The notes under the pieces: model-generated
Told to the model about the DNA's origin: nothing
What the model saw: only the letters and a program-made list of their open reading frames with translations
Databases searched by the model: none
Made by a program: the position numbers and the translations under genes
Shown: piece after piece, positions 50,301-62,207 of the stretch
How positions within the stretch are numbered: the first letter of the stretch is position 1
Layout: every line of letters begins with the position of its first letter
Assembly (NCBI GenBank): GCA_003864495.1
Contig: ML133436.1
Location: 1 to 64,000, forward strand
Direction of reading: 5' to 3'
Length of the DNA stretch: 64,000 nt
Source: Nemopilema nomurai
Lineage: Eukaryota; Cnidaria; Scyphozoa; Rhizostomeae; Rhizostomatidae

Positions 50301-51523
50301 GTCTTGACCAACCATTGGAACATTATCAACTATGATTATGGAATCCAAACTGCCAACTTTCTTTGGAGCTTCTTTGAGGACATCACCTAGCAATTCTGCA
50401 AAATCATATAATTTGCTTTCATACTGCACAAGAGATGTAGCAGATCACTAATTATGCAACATTTTAGAGAAGGAAATATCTTACATGGCAGTTCTTGGCT
50501 ATATAAAATCATACGCTGGCATTTATTTTTAGGGTGACAGAAATTGATTCTTAACATTAAAACTGTTAAGCAAAACTTTGCTTACACTATGATAAGGTAT
50601 ACACCAAAACGACACGGTTGAGGGCAGGTATAGAATTATTATTTGTAAGTGGGACCTTGTGCCTGAATAAATTGAAAGAAGAACCATGAGATTTCTTACA
50701 TACAAGAACGAACCAAGAACAATTTGCAAAACGTAGTTTGTAAGTTTTTAGTACAACTTGATTATAGAACTTGAAAAACCCATGAAATCCAAAATAGTTT
50801 ATAGTTTTCGCTTCATGGGACTACCATACCATAAAAACGAAAGCTAGCATGGCAGTGTAGAGAAAATTTTCAGTTTGATGACATTCAATTCCATCCTTTC
50901 GCTTAACAAATGAATTAGAATTTAGGAAAGATTAATTCCTACGGATGATATTGGCGAGGGCGGGATGACTTGAAATTAAAATAGTCACTGTATTTAGGTT
51001 TTTGATGAAAAAAGTTACAAATTGAATGATTAAAAGTGCAAAAAATTTGCGAAACACTTTATGCACGGCTACGCAAAGTCGATATTGTCTTTAACGACGT
51101 TCGAAAGACCCGAATAAAAAGCAGGTACTCGTTAACAGGCCCGCCAACGGAAAATGTTCGGAAGTCTTCCGCCAGCGAGCTAACAAGAAGATGGAAATAC
51201 CGTTTAAGATATACACTGCCTTAAATAAAGGTTGCGGTATTATTGCAGAAAACGGCTAAAAGACCCGAAGCATAAACCCATAATTGGAGATACCTTGAAA
51301 ATTAGGCAATTTCAAAAAAAGATCAACCTAGCCTAGGAGCGTTTAAACCGATCGGCCTACCTTCATCCGATATGTCATCGACAAAGCCTTCGGGGTCATC
51401 AAACATTTCATCACTGATGTCTTCATCGAGTTCATTCAGAGCTTTCTCGATTTCCTCCATATCACCGTTAGTTTCGCTTCGATTTTCATCCTTGCCCAAG
51501 ACCTCCGAAATTTCATCCGCCAT
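41393..51523 (-). CDS. EIF3B: Eukaryotic translation initiation factor 3 subunit B (complete)
   Basis: eIF3b is the core scaffold subunit of eIF3 on the 40S ribosome. It has an N-terminal RRM, a WD beta-propeller and a C-terminal helix that binds eIF3i/g. Twenty exons: 51361-51523, 50203-50423, 49876-49995, 49507-49564, 49023-49151, 48567-48724, 47946-47991, 47370-47452, 46918-46984, 46639-46685, 45913-46051, 45334-45405, 44917-44989, 44334-44462, 44043-44121, 43610-43748, 42988-43113, 42635-42712, 41997-42105 and 41393-41490. The RRM shows [18 protein letters not shown]. Propeller stretches include [49 protein letters not shown] and [13 protein letters not shown]. The C-terminus ends [13 protein letters not shown]. 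Phases join throughout. The ATG at 51523 has a good context (aaaATGG); two in-frame ATGs lie upstream (51535, 51568). The N-terminal acidic region is shorter than in human. Confidence 0.96.
43341..43609. repeat. Tandem repeat, about 100-bp unit, nearly three copies
   Basis: Units begin near 43341, 43441 and 43541, each starting about (C)CGTGGATGGCATCAAACG and containing GATATGTGTTGATAACGTAT. Units two and three are almost identical and the first is more diverged. The array lies in the EIF3B intron after E16 and its last unit runs up to the splice donor (43608-43609), so the donor GT lies within the final repeat. The sequence is absent from copies B and C because they lack this whole segment. 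Confidence 0.85.
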
Positions 51524-51800
51524 TTTCCCCACCATTTCTAACACGTGCGCCAAAAGAAAGCTGCGCACACACCGGGGACATTTGACACCCTAGTTCCAGA
51601 CCCCTTGAAAGGTTGGGCGAATCAGCAGTTGACAAACAGCAAAGATCGAGTTTTCTTTGCACAGCAAAGATCGAGTTTTCTTTGCACAGAGAGTAAACTC
51701 ACAGATAAAGTTTGCATGTATCTACAACTATTAGATCAGGATATTACTATCGACGAACGAGTGGGCGATCGGAGGAATTTAGTTGACTTCTAAACTCTTC
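51524..51800 (-). promoter_or_regulatory. EIF3B 5' flank with a 25-bp direct duplication
   Basis: Immediately upstream of the EIF3B start, two perfect copies of a 25-bp unit (starting CAGCAAAGATCGAGTTTTCT) lie head to tail at 51637-51661 and 51662-51686. There is no TATA box in an obvious place. Function as a promoter is inferred only from position. Confidence 0.4.
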
Positions 51801-53078
51801 CAGAAAGTTACTAAGTCATGTTACGTTTCTAGCACCAATCTACTTTGTAACTGGGAGTCCTCATATGGTACAAATAGCTGTCTAGCTTCCAAGTGTCCCG
51901 TAAGCAGTGCTACCCAATGACCCGATGAATCAGAACCTGGCAAGCTAACACACCGGATTAAGCCTAATTCTTCTATTCACGCAAAAAACCCAGTATAGTT
52001 GTGAAACATCAATCAACGAAAGGGATGAACGAAGAAATTCTTTGCCGATTAAGCACTACATCTTGTCATGAATCCCACTTCTGACACCATCTTCTTGGCC
52101 TAAGGTACATCAATTTCTGTCAGACCTTTACATCGAAATCAAAAATTCCTTTCATGAGCAAACATAATATCAACAAATTGCCCTCTTATGTGCTGTATGA
52201 TTGATATCTTTAAAAACTCGGATCGCTGAAGCGATAACAGTCAAAGCCTCATATTTTAGCAACCAATGACATTAACTATTTCCAGTTAAATGTAATCTTT
52301 CTACGAAAATCAGCTTATTCATTGTAATCATCCCTTTTACAGAATGTGAGTGAAAAAAATATCAACTTTTGCTTCTAAAAACTGATTTAATCATAGAGAA
52401 ATATATCTTTGCAATGAAAATGTTAAACAAACTAAAATTAAAGTATATATATATACTTTAAAAGTGATAAAAAGAGACTGCTCTCAAAAAGCTTCTGCAT
52501 ATTATCATTCCTAGATGACCGATCCTGATTCTAACTGCAAAAAGGGCCGACGGCCTAATGCGATGATCACAGCAACCTAAGAAATATCAAAATCATCACT
52601 GCCACTAAAACCATGATTTTCACTTTTCCAAATTTTACGCGTTACCGTAGGCTTATTATGACATTCTAGCGTATTCCATTCCAATTATATCACCAATAAG
52701 ATATCTTGATAAAAAAATGTCTCAAGTAGTCGTTAAGGAATGTTATACTTAACATTTTCATTTTGTAAGCTTCCTTTTTGCATGTTTCTCGTAATAATTG
52801 GAAGCTCTCTTTTTACCTTGCTCTCTTCCTTTCACATAATACTTGACCTATTAAACACAAATCAGAAACATCCTCTTTGCTCCGAAACAAAAAGTTAAAC
52901 TCAAACGAACTAAAAAGTAAAGATTACATTTTCACCACTACACTAAACTACTGACGTAATTCTACAACATATAATGCTGATATAGTCCTAAAACCAGAGG
53001 GCTTAAACGTGAACTTCAATCTAGAAAAAGAAACATGAAACCAGTTGGATAATCAAGGCTTCTGAACCTGACAAATAA
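51801..53078. other. Intergenic region between EIF3B start and amine oxidase end
   Basis: This holds no supported gene. The right part is presumably 3' UTR of the amine oxidase on the minus strand. An AT palindrome, AAAGTATATATATATACTTT, lies at about 52,441-52,462. Otherwise the DNA is AT-rich without long ORFs. Confidence 0.4.
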
Positions 53079-55734
53079 CTAGGGGTTGGGGTTATAGGGG
53101 AACTTCCTCTTAGGAATAGGACAACTGCTGTCTTCTGGAGTTCCGTAGTTTTCAACCTTTGTTCCGCCTTTTCCATCTGCACTTACGATTACACCATTTG
53201 TGGAACTCATAGACGGATCCTCATCAAAATAACCATAAGGACGGACAAAGAACGAAAAGCGGTTACCAGTCGTAACGGTGACTGGGACATCCTCCGTGTT
53301 TGGCACATGCAGAACGCCCAAAGAGACCCATGCAACCAAATCCTCTTTCTCAATATTCTCGTTATTCTTCACATAGTCATCAAAGTCAAATGCAGGGGGG
53401 TCCATACCATACTGGTTGTAAATCGAGGAACCGTATCGCTCTTCGTCCTTGTACTTTGTCACAGCCAACTGGTACTTGGACCATGCCGCAGCTCTTGTCA
53501 CAAAATAGTCATCAGGGTACATCTGCTTTACCATGGAATTCAGCTGTAGTCGATAGCCTCGAGGATTTCCATATTTATTTTTGGCATCTTCATTGTGAAA
53601 GACCAAGTACTTAGGCTTATCGAAGTTATACTTCAGCAGGGCTTCCTTCTCTGTCTTCTTCGTATTGCGAATAACCTGTTTCTTGATCATGTACCCCACA
53701 TCGTGCCATGGCACGCTCACGTTTTTGGTCTGCACGTCGAGGGTCTGGTAACTATTCTTCGTTCCCGCCACATCTAAGTCGGCCTTGAAGAGAATGATGT
53801 GATCGTGGATGGTCCCCTGTGTCCTATGTAGTGATTCGTAGGCATAGGGAGCCTCGGTCGGGTAATAAGAACTGGCGATGATGTAACCAGATGTACTCAA
53901 CCTCGTTTCCACTGTGCCAGTTTGATAAAAGATAAAATCGACAACGTAATCATAATTTTGGGGAGTAAGAACTGTTCTGACGATAAGAGCGCTGTCAACT
54001 AGGCCCGCTACGTAGGAGAAAGACGACGCACTGTCGAAGCCAATGTGCCTTCGAATGGGAATCCCGTTATTCATCTCAAAGACACACATTGAATTCGGAT
54101 GCGTAGCTGCAGATGCCGTGTCAACAAAATGAAAGGTGTCGATGAACACAGCCTCTTCGGGGCAGTCAATACCTTTCAGAAGCTCGTAGTTGGTGGAGCC
54201 GATGCGAAACGCAGAGTCAAAATACTGTGCACTACTTTGTCTTGGGTCGCTGGCGGAATAAAAGGAGGTTGCCTCTTGCATGCTCAACTCGTACATGATT
54301 CTCGTCTTGTTGAAACGGACGTCATAAAGCGCGGGCCCCGCAGAAGACCGCATTCCGACGTGAAAATCCCAGCCCATGTAGCTGACCTTCCTACCTGCTA
54401 CGTCAAAGCGCCTGCCTTGAGGACTAACAATGGTGGGTTCTCGCATTGGTGTTTTCAGGAACGAGTCTCCTCGACGCCGAAACGAGGCAGCAAGATCGTA
54501 GTCATCTGAGAATCTCAAAACTGTCTTATTTAAAGTGCCTTGATTGTATTTTTGGACCAATTCTGCAGCAGACTTGAAATACTGGTTATTGTAGTAGATC
54601 TAGAAATACAATGAAAAAAAAACTTGTTACGCGATGATGCTAATATAAAATATATTCTGAAAACCATTGTTCTTGTACCAAAGTGTTTGCATATTATTTG
54701 GGTTATAAAACAGAAAGGTATAATTTGCGATTCTTAGCGATTCGAATTTCATCAAAGATCTAAAAATAGATGGGTGGGGGAGGAAGGAAGGATAACGTAG
54801 AAAAATAGGCCTAAATGTAGGAAGGGGAAAATAGGAAGAAGGAACTAGGAAAGCATGACTCAAATCATTCAAAATCATGCCAGAAGATGGAAAAGTTTGA
54901 TGAAAACATATTGACCTGTTCAACTTTCCATTTCTTGACATCCTTGTCTGCGTGGTTAATAAGTACCTCGAAAGGAACTGGGTGCAAATCAAAGCCAACT
55001 GCATCTTTGAAGAAGATGCTCCAAGTTTTTCTGTTTCCTGTGTGATATGCCGCAGGGACCCCGTCCACGTATGTTCTGAGACAATTCTTCGAGCAATTGT
55101 CCCCATACCACAGGTTGAAGCTTTCTTTTAGTACAATGTAACACTGTTTGGTCACGTCCCTCAAAATTTTATCGTATTCGTCATCTTCTTTGTCATTGTA
55201 AGGTCGAGATGAAAAGGGTACAGGGTTCGCTCGATGTGCAAGGTACAATCTTTCATGCTTTGATGGGGTCGGTAGGGGGCTCACAAGATAGTCCTCGACG
55301 TTTGGTGAAGACTTCCCGCCATTAACAACAACAACCCTCGCCCTTCTCTCTGGCAATTTCCCCTTGTTATCCAGATGATTAAGAACGTCTTGCTTTTTTG
55401 GCAGGTATAGCTTCTTGCTTTTAGATGGAGTTTGAGTCCACTGTCGACTTTCCCACGGCAGTCAGATTCAAGGAGGACTGTCTCATCATATAATCCCTGA
55501 CAGCATGAAGTTCTTCGGGAGAAAGATCTTGGAAGACGGAAGGACTCTTAGGGAGTTTTGTGTCCTGTTTGTAGGGGGAATTGCAGGATGTCCCCGTGGA
55601 CATTGCCGCTTTGCTTAAGTCCCTTGAGGATCTGCCCGCAGCCACAGCACCAAGGGCGATGACTAGGGCCAGAATGATGACACACAGCACCGCGACAAGT
55701 ACTTTCCATGACGTTGGCACAAATGGATTTTGGT
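53079..55734 (-). CDS. Copper-containing primary amine oxidase, membrane-anchored (5' exon not found)
   Basis: This enzyme family oxidises primary amines to aldehydes with release of ammonia and hydrogen peroxide, using copper and a topaquinone made from a tyrosine. Exons are 53079-54599 and 54916-55734, with an intron at 54600-54915. In the last exon the cofactor tyrosine lies in PQNYDYV (codon 53952-53954). The catalytic Asp lies in YFDSAFRIG. The copper histidines are in TIHDHIILF and LGVLHVP, so the site looks intact. The 5' exon carries a membrane helix (VLVAVLCVIILALVIALGAV) and FQDLSPEELHAV, giving the type II topology of AOC2/AOC3-like proteins with the enzyme outside the cell. The initiating exon is further right and was not found. 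The frame breaks once, near 55,430, between the anchor part and KKLYLPKKQDVLNHL. Which AOC paralogue group it belongs to cannot be told. Confidence 0.9.
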
Positions 55735-56240
55735 CTGTCAAAAAAATGAAGACATTGAACAAAATTATATGAGATATTAATAACAAGTTAGCAATAAGAA
55801 AGAAGTATTTTCAAATGACATAGAAGCCGAATAGAACGTTCATTGTGGTTTCATTATAACTCTTCAAAGTGCTAGGTCCTTGAAATTCAATGGACCCGTT
55901 GATCAATAGTTGATTCTACCCTAATAAAATACCTTAAGATCCAGAGCATGGTAGCTGTACGTTAAAGATTGAAAGAGCCTACACTTGGCGATGCGGTGGC
56001 AGGGGCGCATGTGATGGTCAGTTTGCGATGCTGACGCATCTGTTTGCGAGAGGATTTATAAAGAAATAGAGACGCCTGTTCAGTTATTATCTCATTCCCT
56101 TCGTGATCGAGAAGCAACCCCTACTGACATGTGAAACACACAATATATAGATATAGGAACAAAGAATAATTAACATAATTAGCATTGTAAGCAAAACGAG
56201 ATAGGTACGAAAGCGAGGTTACACAATATTAGAATTATCC
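55735..56240. other. 5' flank or first intron of the amine oxidase
   Basis: A clear acceptor (tttttttgacag) lies just right of 55734 when read on the minus strand, so an upstream exon with the start codon should exist. I could not identify it in this stretch. There is no other feature. Confidence 0.4.
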
Positions 56241-56254
56241 TGTTACACGCATCT

Positions 56255-56415
56255 AAGGGGGGAGGGGGTTGTGGGGGTTACAGCCCCTGCCCTTTTTGGC
56301 AAGGAAATGAATTTTCACATGGAAATGCCCTATTCCCATGGAAATCCAATGTCTTTATGCCCCATTTCTACCACGAAACCCCTGCCCTTAAAATATCCTG
56401 GTTGCGCCCCTGGGT
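56255..56415. mobile_element. Possible degraded hAT-like terminus
   Basis: The stretch ends with CCTGGTTGCGCCCCTG. Its reverse, CAGGGGCGCAACCAGG, resembles the termini of many hAT-type elements. The left side is G-rich (about 56,257-56,280) and contains GCCCCTGCCC, but I find no clean matching inverted repeat or 8-bp target duplication. Confidence 0.3.
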
Positions 56416-59400
56416 GGTCATACAAGTCACCTTGTCACAGCACTGGCCGGAAATGTCATCCATTTCTTGCCATCCACTACCCTTCAACCATTTCTCCTTT
56501 TAGGTCCAAGTAAACAAGAAGCCTAAGACCGAGATTGAGAACCGAGATTTCGTCTGCATTTACCTAACTTGGAATTACGAATTGCAGATGTCTAACAGCA
56601 AGGTGTAGTATTTTCATTTTCACATCAATTCGCCTGTTGATATTTGAAACATCACCCTTGATTTGCTAGCACGGCTTAATTGTCACGTGTTGTTGACTTT
56701 GAACAATTAATTCATAAAGGTGATGTACTTCCTATCTAAGTCTAAAGGTTCTTCACGTGGTCTTCTTGAAATTTGCCCAGTCTTCCATATTTTCATGAAT
56801 TCTATAGAACATTGAATTGGCACAAAACATTCGTTGCTTCCTTTTTTATGCTTTTTTATGCTTATAAAACAGAAAAACGGCTGTATCGTAAAAAATAACA
56901 GTATAAATTCGTTTCATCTTTTGGATGTCAAGAAAAAACCCACATTCAAATTTTGCTTGGGGTAAAATTACAGAATTCAGAACAAATGTTTCGCACGTGG
57001 AAATACCTTTTTGACACAATTAGTCAATTCTGTTATCCCTGTACTTCTTTGATCAAAGGTACTTTTCTGGCCAACTTTTTGTTGTCAGTTTTTGTTGTCA
57101 CAAGAAGTGACAGTTAAAATTTTAGCAATTTTGAGCCTCATTATTCTTAATATTTAAAGCCTTAATTTGAATGGTTGGCAGAGCTTGATCTTTAAAAAAA
57201 ACTTTTTATGCCAGTGTAGGTGCAGGTAAAAATTTCACACAACCTGAGATTAATCTCTTGAAGGTGGGTGGACTGGTTTTCAGAATGGTAACTTTAATGT
57301 AATCCTGGGATGATAGGTTTGGCCAAGCTCTGAAAAGTTGACATTTATTAAAATAAGGCATAATGGGGCAAAGATAAGCTGATTTATCATAATATTGGGA
57401 GGTTTATTAATTTATGAAAAAAGCTTGGTGTAACAAATAAAGGTCACATTGATCCTCACCGAACAGTGTCTTTTCTTTGTTTCAAGGATTTCGGGGATAA
57501 TTTTAAAATAACTGATACCAGGTAACAGCCAACTTAGAATAAATGGATTTGTTCCCTTTAAACAAAGCAAATTGGGTTACATACTTATTTATCAGCTGAC
57601 TTATTAGATATTTGGATTAACAGTCAATGTGGCTTATTGTGCCTTGGCATCAGTTTCTTTTGTATGTTTTGGGAAAATTCATTTTCATTAAACTGGTCTG
57701 GCAAATATCTTATTACAATATGAATAAAACAAGCCTCCACTCTCAATAACGCTCTCTGTAAACCCAGTTGAAAAGCTAAACATGAACAAAGCATCTCTTA
57801 GTAAGTTCTCAATAAAATGCATTCTCAAATCAAGATGACTGTCTTTTCAGGTATAGAGCCATGCGTAAATATATTTAGATTTACTAATCTAAACTGCAAA
57901 GGCTTCCTAGAAGAGGGGAAATCAAAGCCGGCTTGGAATTAAAAACTATTCCGTCAAACAATTCATTGCTTTTTAATATTATTTTTAAAAGAGTCTTAGA
58001 GAAGTTTGTTCTATATCGTCCATCAAAACAATATTGTTATCAGAGATATCATAAATGTGGCATCATATGTTTTCATCCTCTCTTTGCTTTTGTGTGTTGT
58101 ATTTGCAGGCACCTTACTTGAAGCAGGTTGTACCAGGATAAAGACTTAAGGGTTAAGTAACTTAATGCACTATGTGGTTCACATTATTTTGTTCTTTATT
58201 GAACTTGTGATTCTTTTACTCAAGTTGGGACATATGCCAGAACAGTTATTATTTTTGTCTGTATGACCATTGTTGGCAACCAGAGATCAGCAATAGCTTA
58301 GTCATTTATCTTGAATAGAATAATTGACAATGTAAAGAATAACAGTATCATGTAATAAAGTACTTCCCAAATTTTGTAACTGTATATTGCAATGAGATAA
58401 TTATGTAGATTATGAATAATCCAGGGATTATAAGTGTACACATCTTTACATTTCCCTAAATCCTAGAGTTCCTTTATATTCTCAAGTGTCACAAAGAATT
58501 TGATAAATCTCTCCTGGATGTTCCAGGTTTTTCAAATTCCCCACAATTTACCTTAAAATCTTGGAAAGAATGAAAGCTTTACAGATATGGCCTTCATTAT
58601 ACTCCAGTCTGCAGAGTATGGCATGTGCACACCGGATATATTTTTGTACAAAACCTATTAATTGTACACCAGGTATTTTTGGGTGTGGCAACTAAGATGG
58701 GCGTGGCTGGGTGTGGTCCCATAGAAAATGTCAGCTGATAAAAACAAGTACAGCTGTGTATGAACAATTTGAGATATCATGAATCTTACTTGACAAATAT
58801 ATAATTAAAAACTTGGGCTATCTTCAACAGTACACTTCAAAAATGTATTGAAAGTATCCCTGAAAAATAACAGGGCTATGATTTTATAAATTAACTCATT
58901 TTATAATGCTAGATCTGGGACTGGTGAGGTTAGCAGCTTCTTAAATCATAAGACTTGCTACCAAAGTTTTTAAGTGACAGTCCGAGAGCCAACGTTGTCA
59001 GCACGAACGTGGGAATGTGCTTATTTGCTATTGGAATGAAATATATTTAATGGTTACCTACTTAACCAAAAATAGGCTGGAGATAAAATTCCCAGATGTC
59101 AGTCTTTATTGAGTCCCCCACATTGATAATGGGCCTCTATTGAAATGACCGAGACAAGAAGAAGAAAAGGCGGACAAAATAAGAAGGATTTCCTTCGCAT
59201 TTGTAATTTGTACGGTGAAATGCAAATTTACAAATTGTGGCAATTATTAAATTGTGGCAATTTGGTTGATTTATAAATTACTTTGATGCATTAGAATCGT
59301 ATTGTTATATAACTGACGCTAAAAAATTAAAGCTAAAAAATTCCGCGCATAATTTCACCCAGCGCATTAATTATCCGCGGATTTAAATTTCTTTTTTAGG

Positions 59401-60267
59401 CGTTCCCACTGTGTAGCGAAACAGATTTGTTTTAGTAAAAGCTGTGTTGACTCTTTTACTAACGACTTGTGTAGGTAGATTATAAATGTTTGCAGATGCA
59501 AGAAGTTAGGGCCGCTTGTTTTCTCTTTCAAAACCCGAATGATCCTTTTATCTATCTACACAACTATATAAAAAAGCTGATAAATGAGATTAACTAAAAC
59601 AAAGCGAATAGAAGCTGGCTAAAAGCGAATATAAATCAATAGAAATAATAGTTGTTGTGCGTAAGTGCAAATATATGGCTGATTAAATGCGATTAAAATG
59701 GCGTTATATAAGCTCACTACAACAGCTGTTGAGAGAAGAAATAAGACTAGAAAATGGCCAAACCTTGCACCAAATGTCTGCTTGGCGAATCAGGTGAGTG
59801 ACCCATAAGTTGCCACTAGAATACTCTTTCAACAAGTTTCCCAGTCGTACTAGTCGGCTTAACAGATGTAAACAAAACTTCTGATTCAAGACTATCTTTA
59901 GGACGCATGCGATTCGCGATTACAGTGATTTGATGCGATTGGCGTGTGATGAAAGTGATTGGCGTGTGATGCGCAACAAGATGCTTGTTGTTTAATCACT
60001 GCGTATCCAGTCTGATGCCTATGGGTGTACCCTCAATGAAACGATTCAGAAAGAGTTAAAAGAAACTTCAGCACGAGATTCAAATCACAAGCAGCATGCC
60101 CTGCGGAATTATTGTGAACCCGCAAAAATTGTCAAATTGACAAATTGTGGTTTCACGTGGCTGCTTTTCTCCATAATCATGCTAGTGGAAATTGAGGTGG
60201 GGAAACTATAATGCGATAATGGGTTGTACGCATTTTTTCCTAATATACTCTGGTACAATCAAAGATA
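56416..60267. other. Gene-poor AT-rich region
   Basis: I see no supported coding exon, RNA gene or well-bounded transposon here. Short ORFs (60-62 codons) on both strands look random. A short tandem duplication containing GTGATTGGCGTGTGATG lies at about 59,935-59,975. Confidence 0.45.
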
Positions 60268-60275
60268 ATCATGAA

Positions 60276-61152
60276 CAGAAACGGATTCAGGGAAAAATCT
60301 GACTACAGCAAAGAAAGGGAAATTTTTTAGAGCCACGCCCTTCAGGCTGTCTAAAATGAAGGCCACACCCCTTTTATGTGAATACTATTTATGATCAAAA
60401 TTTTTGTTAGTGGTCAGCACTAAAATAATATAATAAAATCTAACAAGGCTTTGATCCCTGTTTTCTGTTAGGAATGCATCACATTCACAGAACGGAAATC
60501 GCAAGGGCTATTGTTGACATTTTCAAGATTGAACGCGACAACGGTGGCGAATACAATTGCATAAGTCAGTCTATCTGTTTATTGGACAGTTAAACAACAA
60601 TTGCATAGGTCAACTTGTATCTTGATTGGCTATTTGAGTCTGCACTGGATTTTATTGGACACTTTCTACAACAATTGCATAGGTCAACTCGGCTTCTTAT
60701 TCGACAGTTCAAATTTCACCTATGCTCGCGCCAACGAAGCAACAGCAATAGCGGCAATAGGTTTTGATGTAATTCCAAAGAACAGGAAGAATTTTTGTGG
60801 CACTGGATGACGTTAAAGTTAATCAACGGAGTTAAAACGCAGCTTAGCTCAGGGGACTGGGCCACCTAAAATTAGAAACTCTTAGCTATCCAATCAAGGT
60901 TGAGAAGAGTGGATGTTCATGTGATCAATTCAAATACCGCTGCATGTGGTGTGATACAAGACGATGCGGCCCCCATGTGAACACTTTGACTAAACAATCA
61001 ATCCACACGCCTGAATTAAATTAAGTTGCAGTGTATTTTTAAATCGGACGACTTATGCCGGTTGACTTACTTTAATTGATGCAAAAGGAAATTGTTTGAG
61101 AAAATCTGACTTATGCTCGCGCAAATGTTGCCAACATCTGGATCCGCCCCTG
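60276..61152. mobile_element. Non-autonomous hAT-like DNA transposon, copy 1
   Basis: This is an 877-bp element with imperfect terminal inverted repeats: left CAGAAACGGATTCAG, right CTGGATCCGCCCCTG. It is flanked on both sides by the same 8 bases, ATCATGAA (60268-60275 and 61153-61160). An 8-bp target duplication with CAG...CTG ends is the hallmark of the hAT superfamily. It has no transposase; the longest frame inside (69 codons) does not resemble one. It contains two near-copies of ACAACAATTGCATAGGTCAA. It shares most of its sequence with the element at 63,271 but carries about 260 bp (about 60,815-61,075) that the other lacks. Confidence 0.88.
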
Positions 61153-61159
61153 ATCATGA

Positions 61160-61815
61160 ATATTAGTTGAGCAACTGGATTAGTTCCCCAAAACGCAATT
61201 TGTCATAAATTTGGCCAATAGATGAAGGGCGGCTCGGTATTTCAAATGATGTACGCATAGGCAATGCCAGAAAGAAATACCAAAAATGTCCAAAAGATGT
61301 CCAAAGAAAGATTCGTTCCTTGATCTGTTATCAGACACTCTACAACACTTTGTGCAAACATGTCAACAAATATTGATTCGGCTTCCCTCTGTTTCCTTAT
61401 TTTCCTGTTCACTTGAAATGTCCACAAACTCTACCTCATTAGATTTTTACTATTCTGGATCAACAATGTACTTCGTAGCTGGTGTGGGCGTAGGAAAGGG
61501 GGCAAGGTATCCCCAACCCGGAACTCACCTGCATTTACCGACTTCTGAAGATTTGATTTTCACGTAATCATAAAGTCATACCACTGTCCAGTAATATGTA
61601 TGTCATTCTAGAAATATTGCTCATATTCATCAACTTGCCAGAGAACACCTTTTTTCAGAGAACTTTTCGATCAGAGAAGAACACTCGATTGTTATTCTAC
61701 GGCCAACCGTTTTTCACTTGATTATTGAATAGGTTATATGATCAAAAAAGTACATTTGACGGTCCATTTAGGGATATATTTTTAAGTATCAGGGTCTGAT
61801 CTGAATAAAGGCCAG
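61160..61815. other. Spacer between transposons, no gene seen
   Basis: This is AT-rich sequence. The longest frame (93 codons at 61286-61567 on the plus strand) has no recognisable domain and no support beyond length. Confidence 0.4.
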
Positions 61816-61817
61816 TA

Positions 61818-62205
61818 CACGCTTTTTTACAAGGAACCACTTTATAAGGAACCTACATGTAGAAGGCCGAAATATTTAAAGAACTTATACTACTAAAAAC
61901 GAAATCCCTAAGGAATTTTTCGATTTAAAACTTTCTTATAACTGCAAGCCTCAAGAACTAAAAAGCTGGTTCCATTCATTTGCAGCCAATACTCGCATAG
62001 ATTGTTTACTATTCATGTGTCAAGTGCTTTATTTAGTAGTTTCCCCATATTCTATCTCGCCCCTCTCTCTATTAAGTGTTAAGGCTTATTGATGTGCAAT
62101 GAAAATAAAGGAACTTTTGGTACTAAAATCTGATGATTGGAGGTCTACGAATAAGGAACTTTTAGAACTAGGCCTTGTGGTAGGTTCCTTATTAAAAAAA
62201 GCGTG
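61818..62205. mobile_element. Tc1/mariner-like MITE
   Basis: This is a 388-bp element with terminal inverted repeats: CACGCTTTTTTACAAGGAAC on the left and the reverse of CACGCTTTTTTTAATAAGGA on the right. It is flanked by the dinucleotide TA on both sides (61816-61817 and 62206-62207), as expected for Tc1/mariner-type insertion. Short AAGGAAC motifs recur inside near both ends. It has no coding capacity. Confidence 0.75.
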
Positions 62206-62207
62206 TA

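Noticed and set aside
53300..53777. Several plus-strand ORFs of 60-104 codons
   Set aside because: They are shadows of the amine oxidase coding exon on the opposite strand.
54099..54509. 136-codon plus-strand ORF
   Set aside because: It is antisense to the well-supported amine oxidase exon and shows no recognisable protein features.
54627..55106. 159-codon minus-strand ORF
   Set aside because: It overlaps the amine oxidase exon 54916-55734 in another frame and runs through the intron; no domain is seen.
60601..60810. 69-codon ORF repeated at 63595 with the same first 45 or so residues
   Set aside because: The repeat reflects two copies of a transposon, not a conserved protein; the frames diverge at the ends and show no domain.
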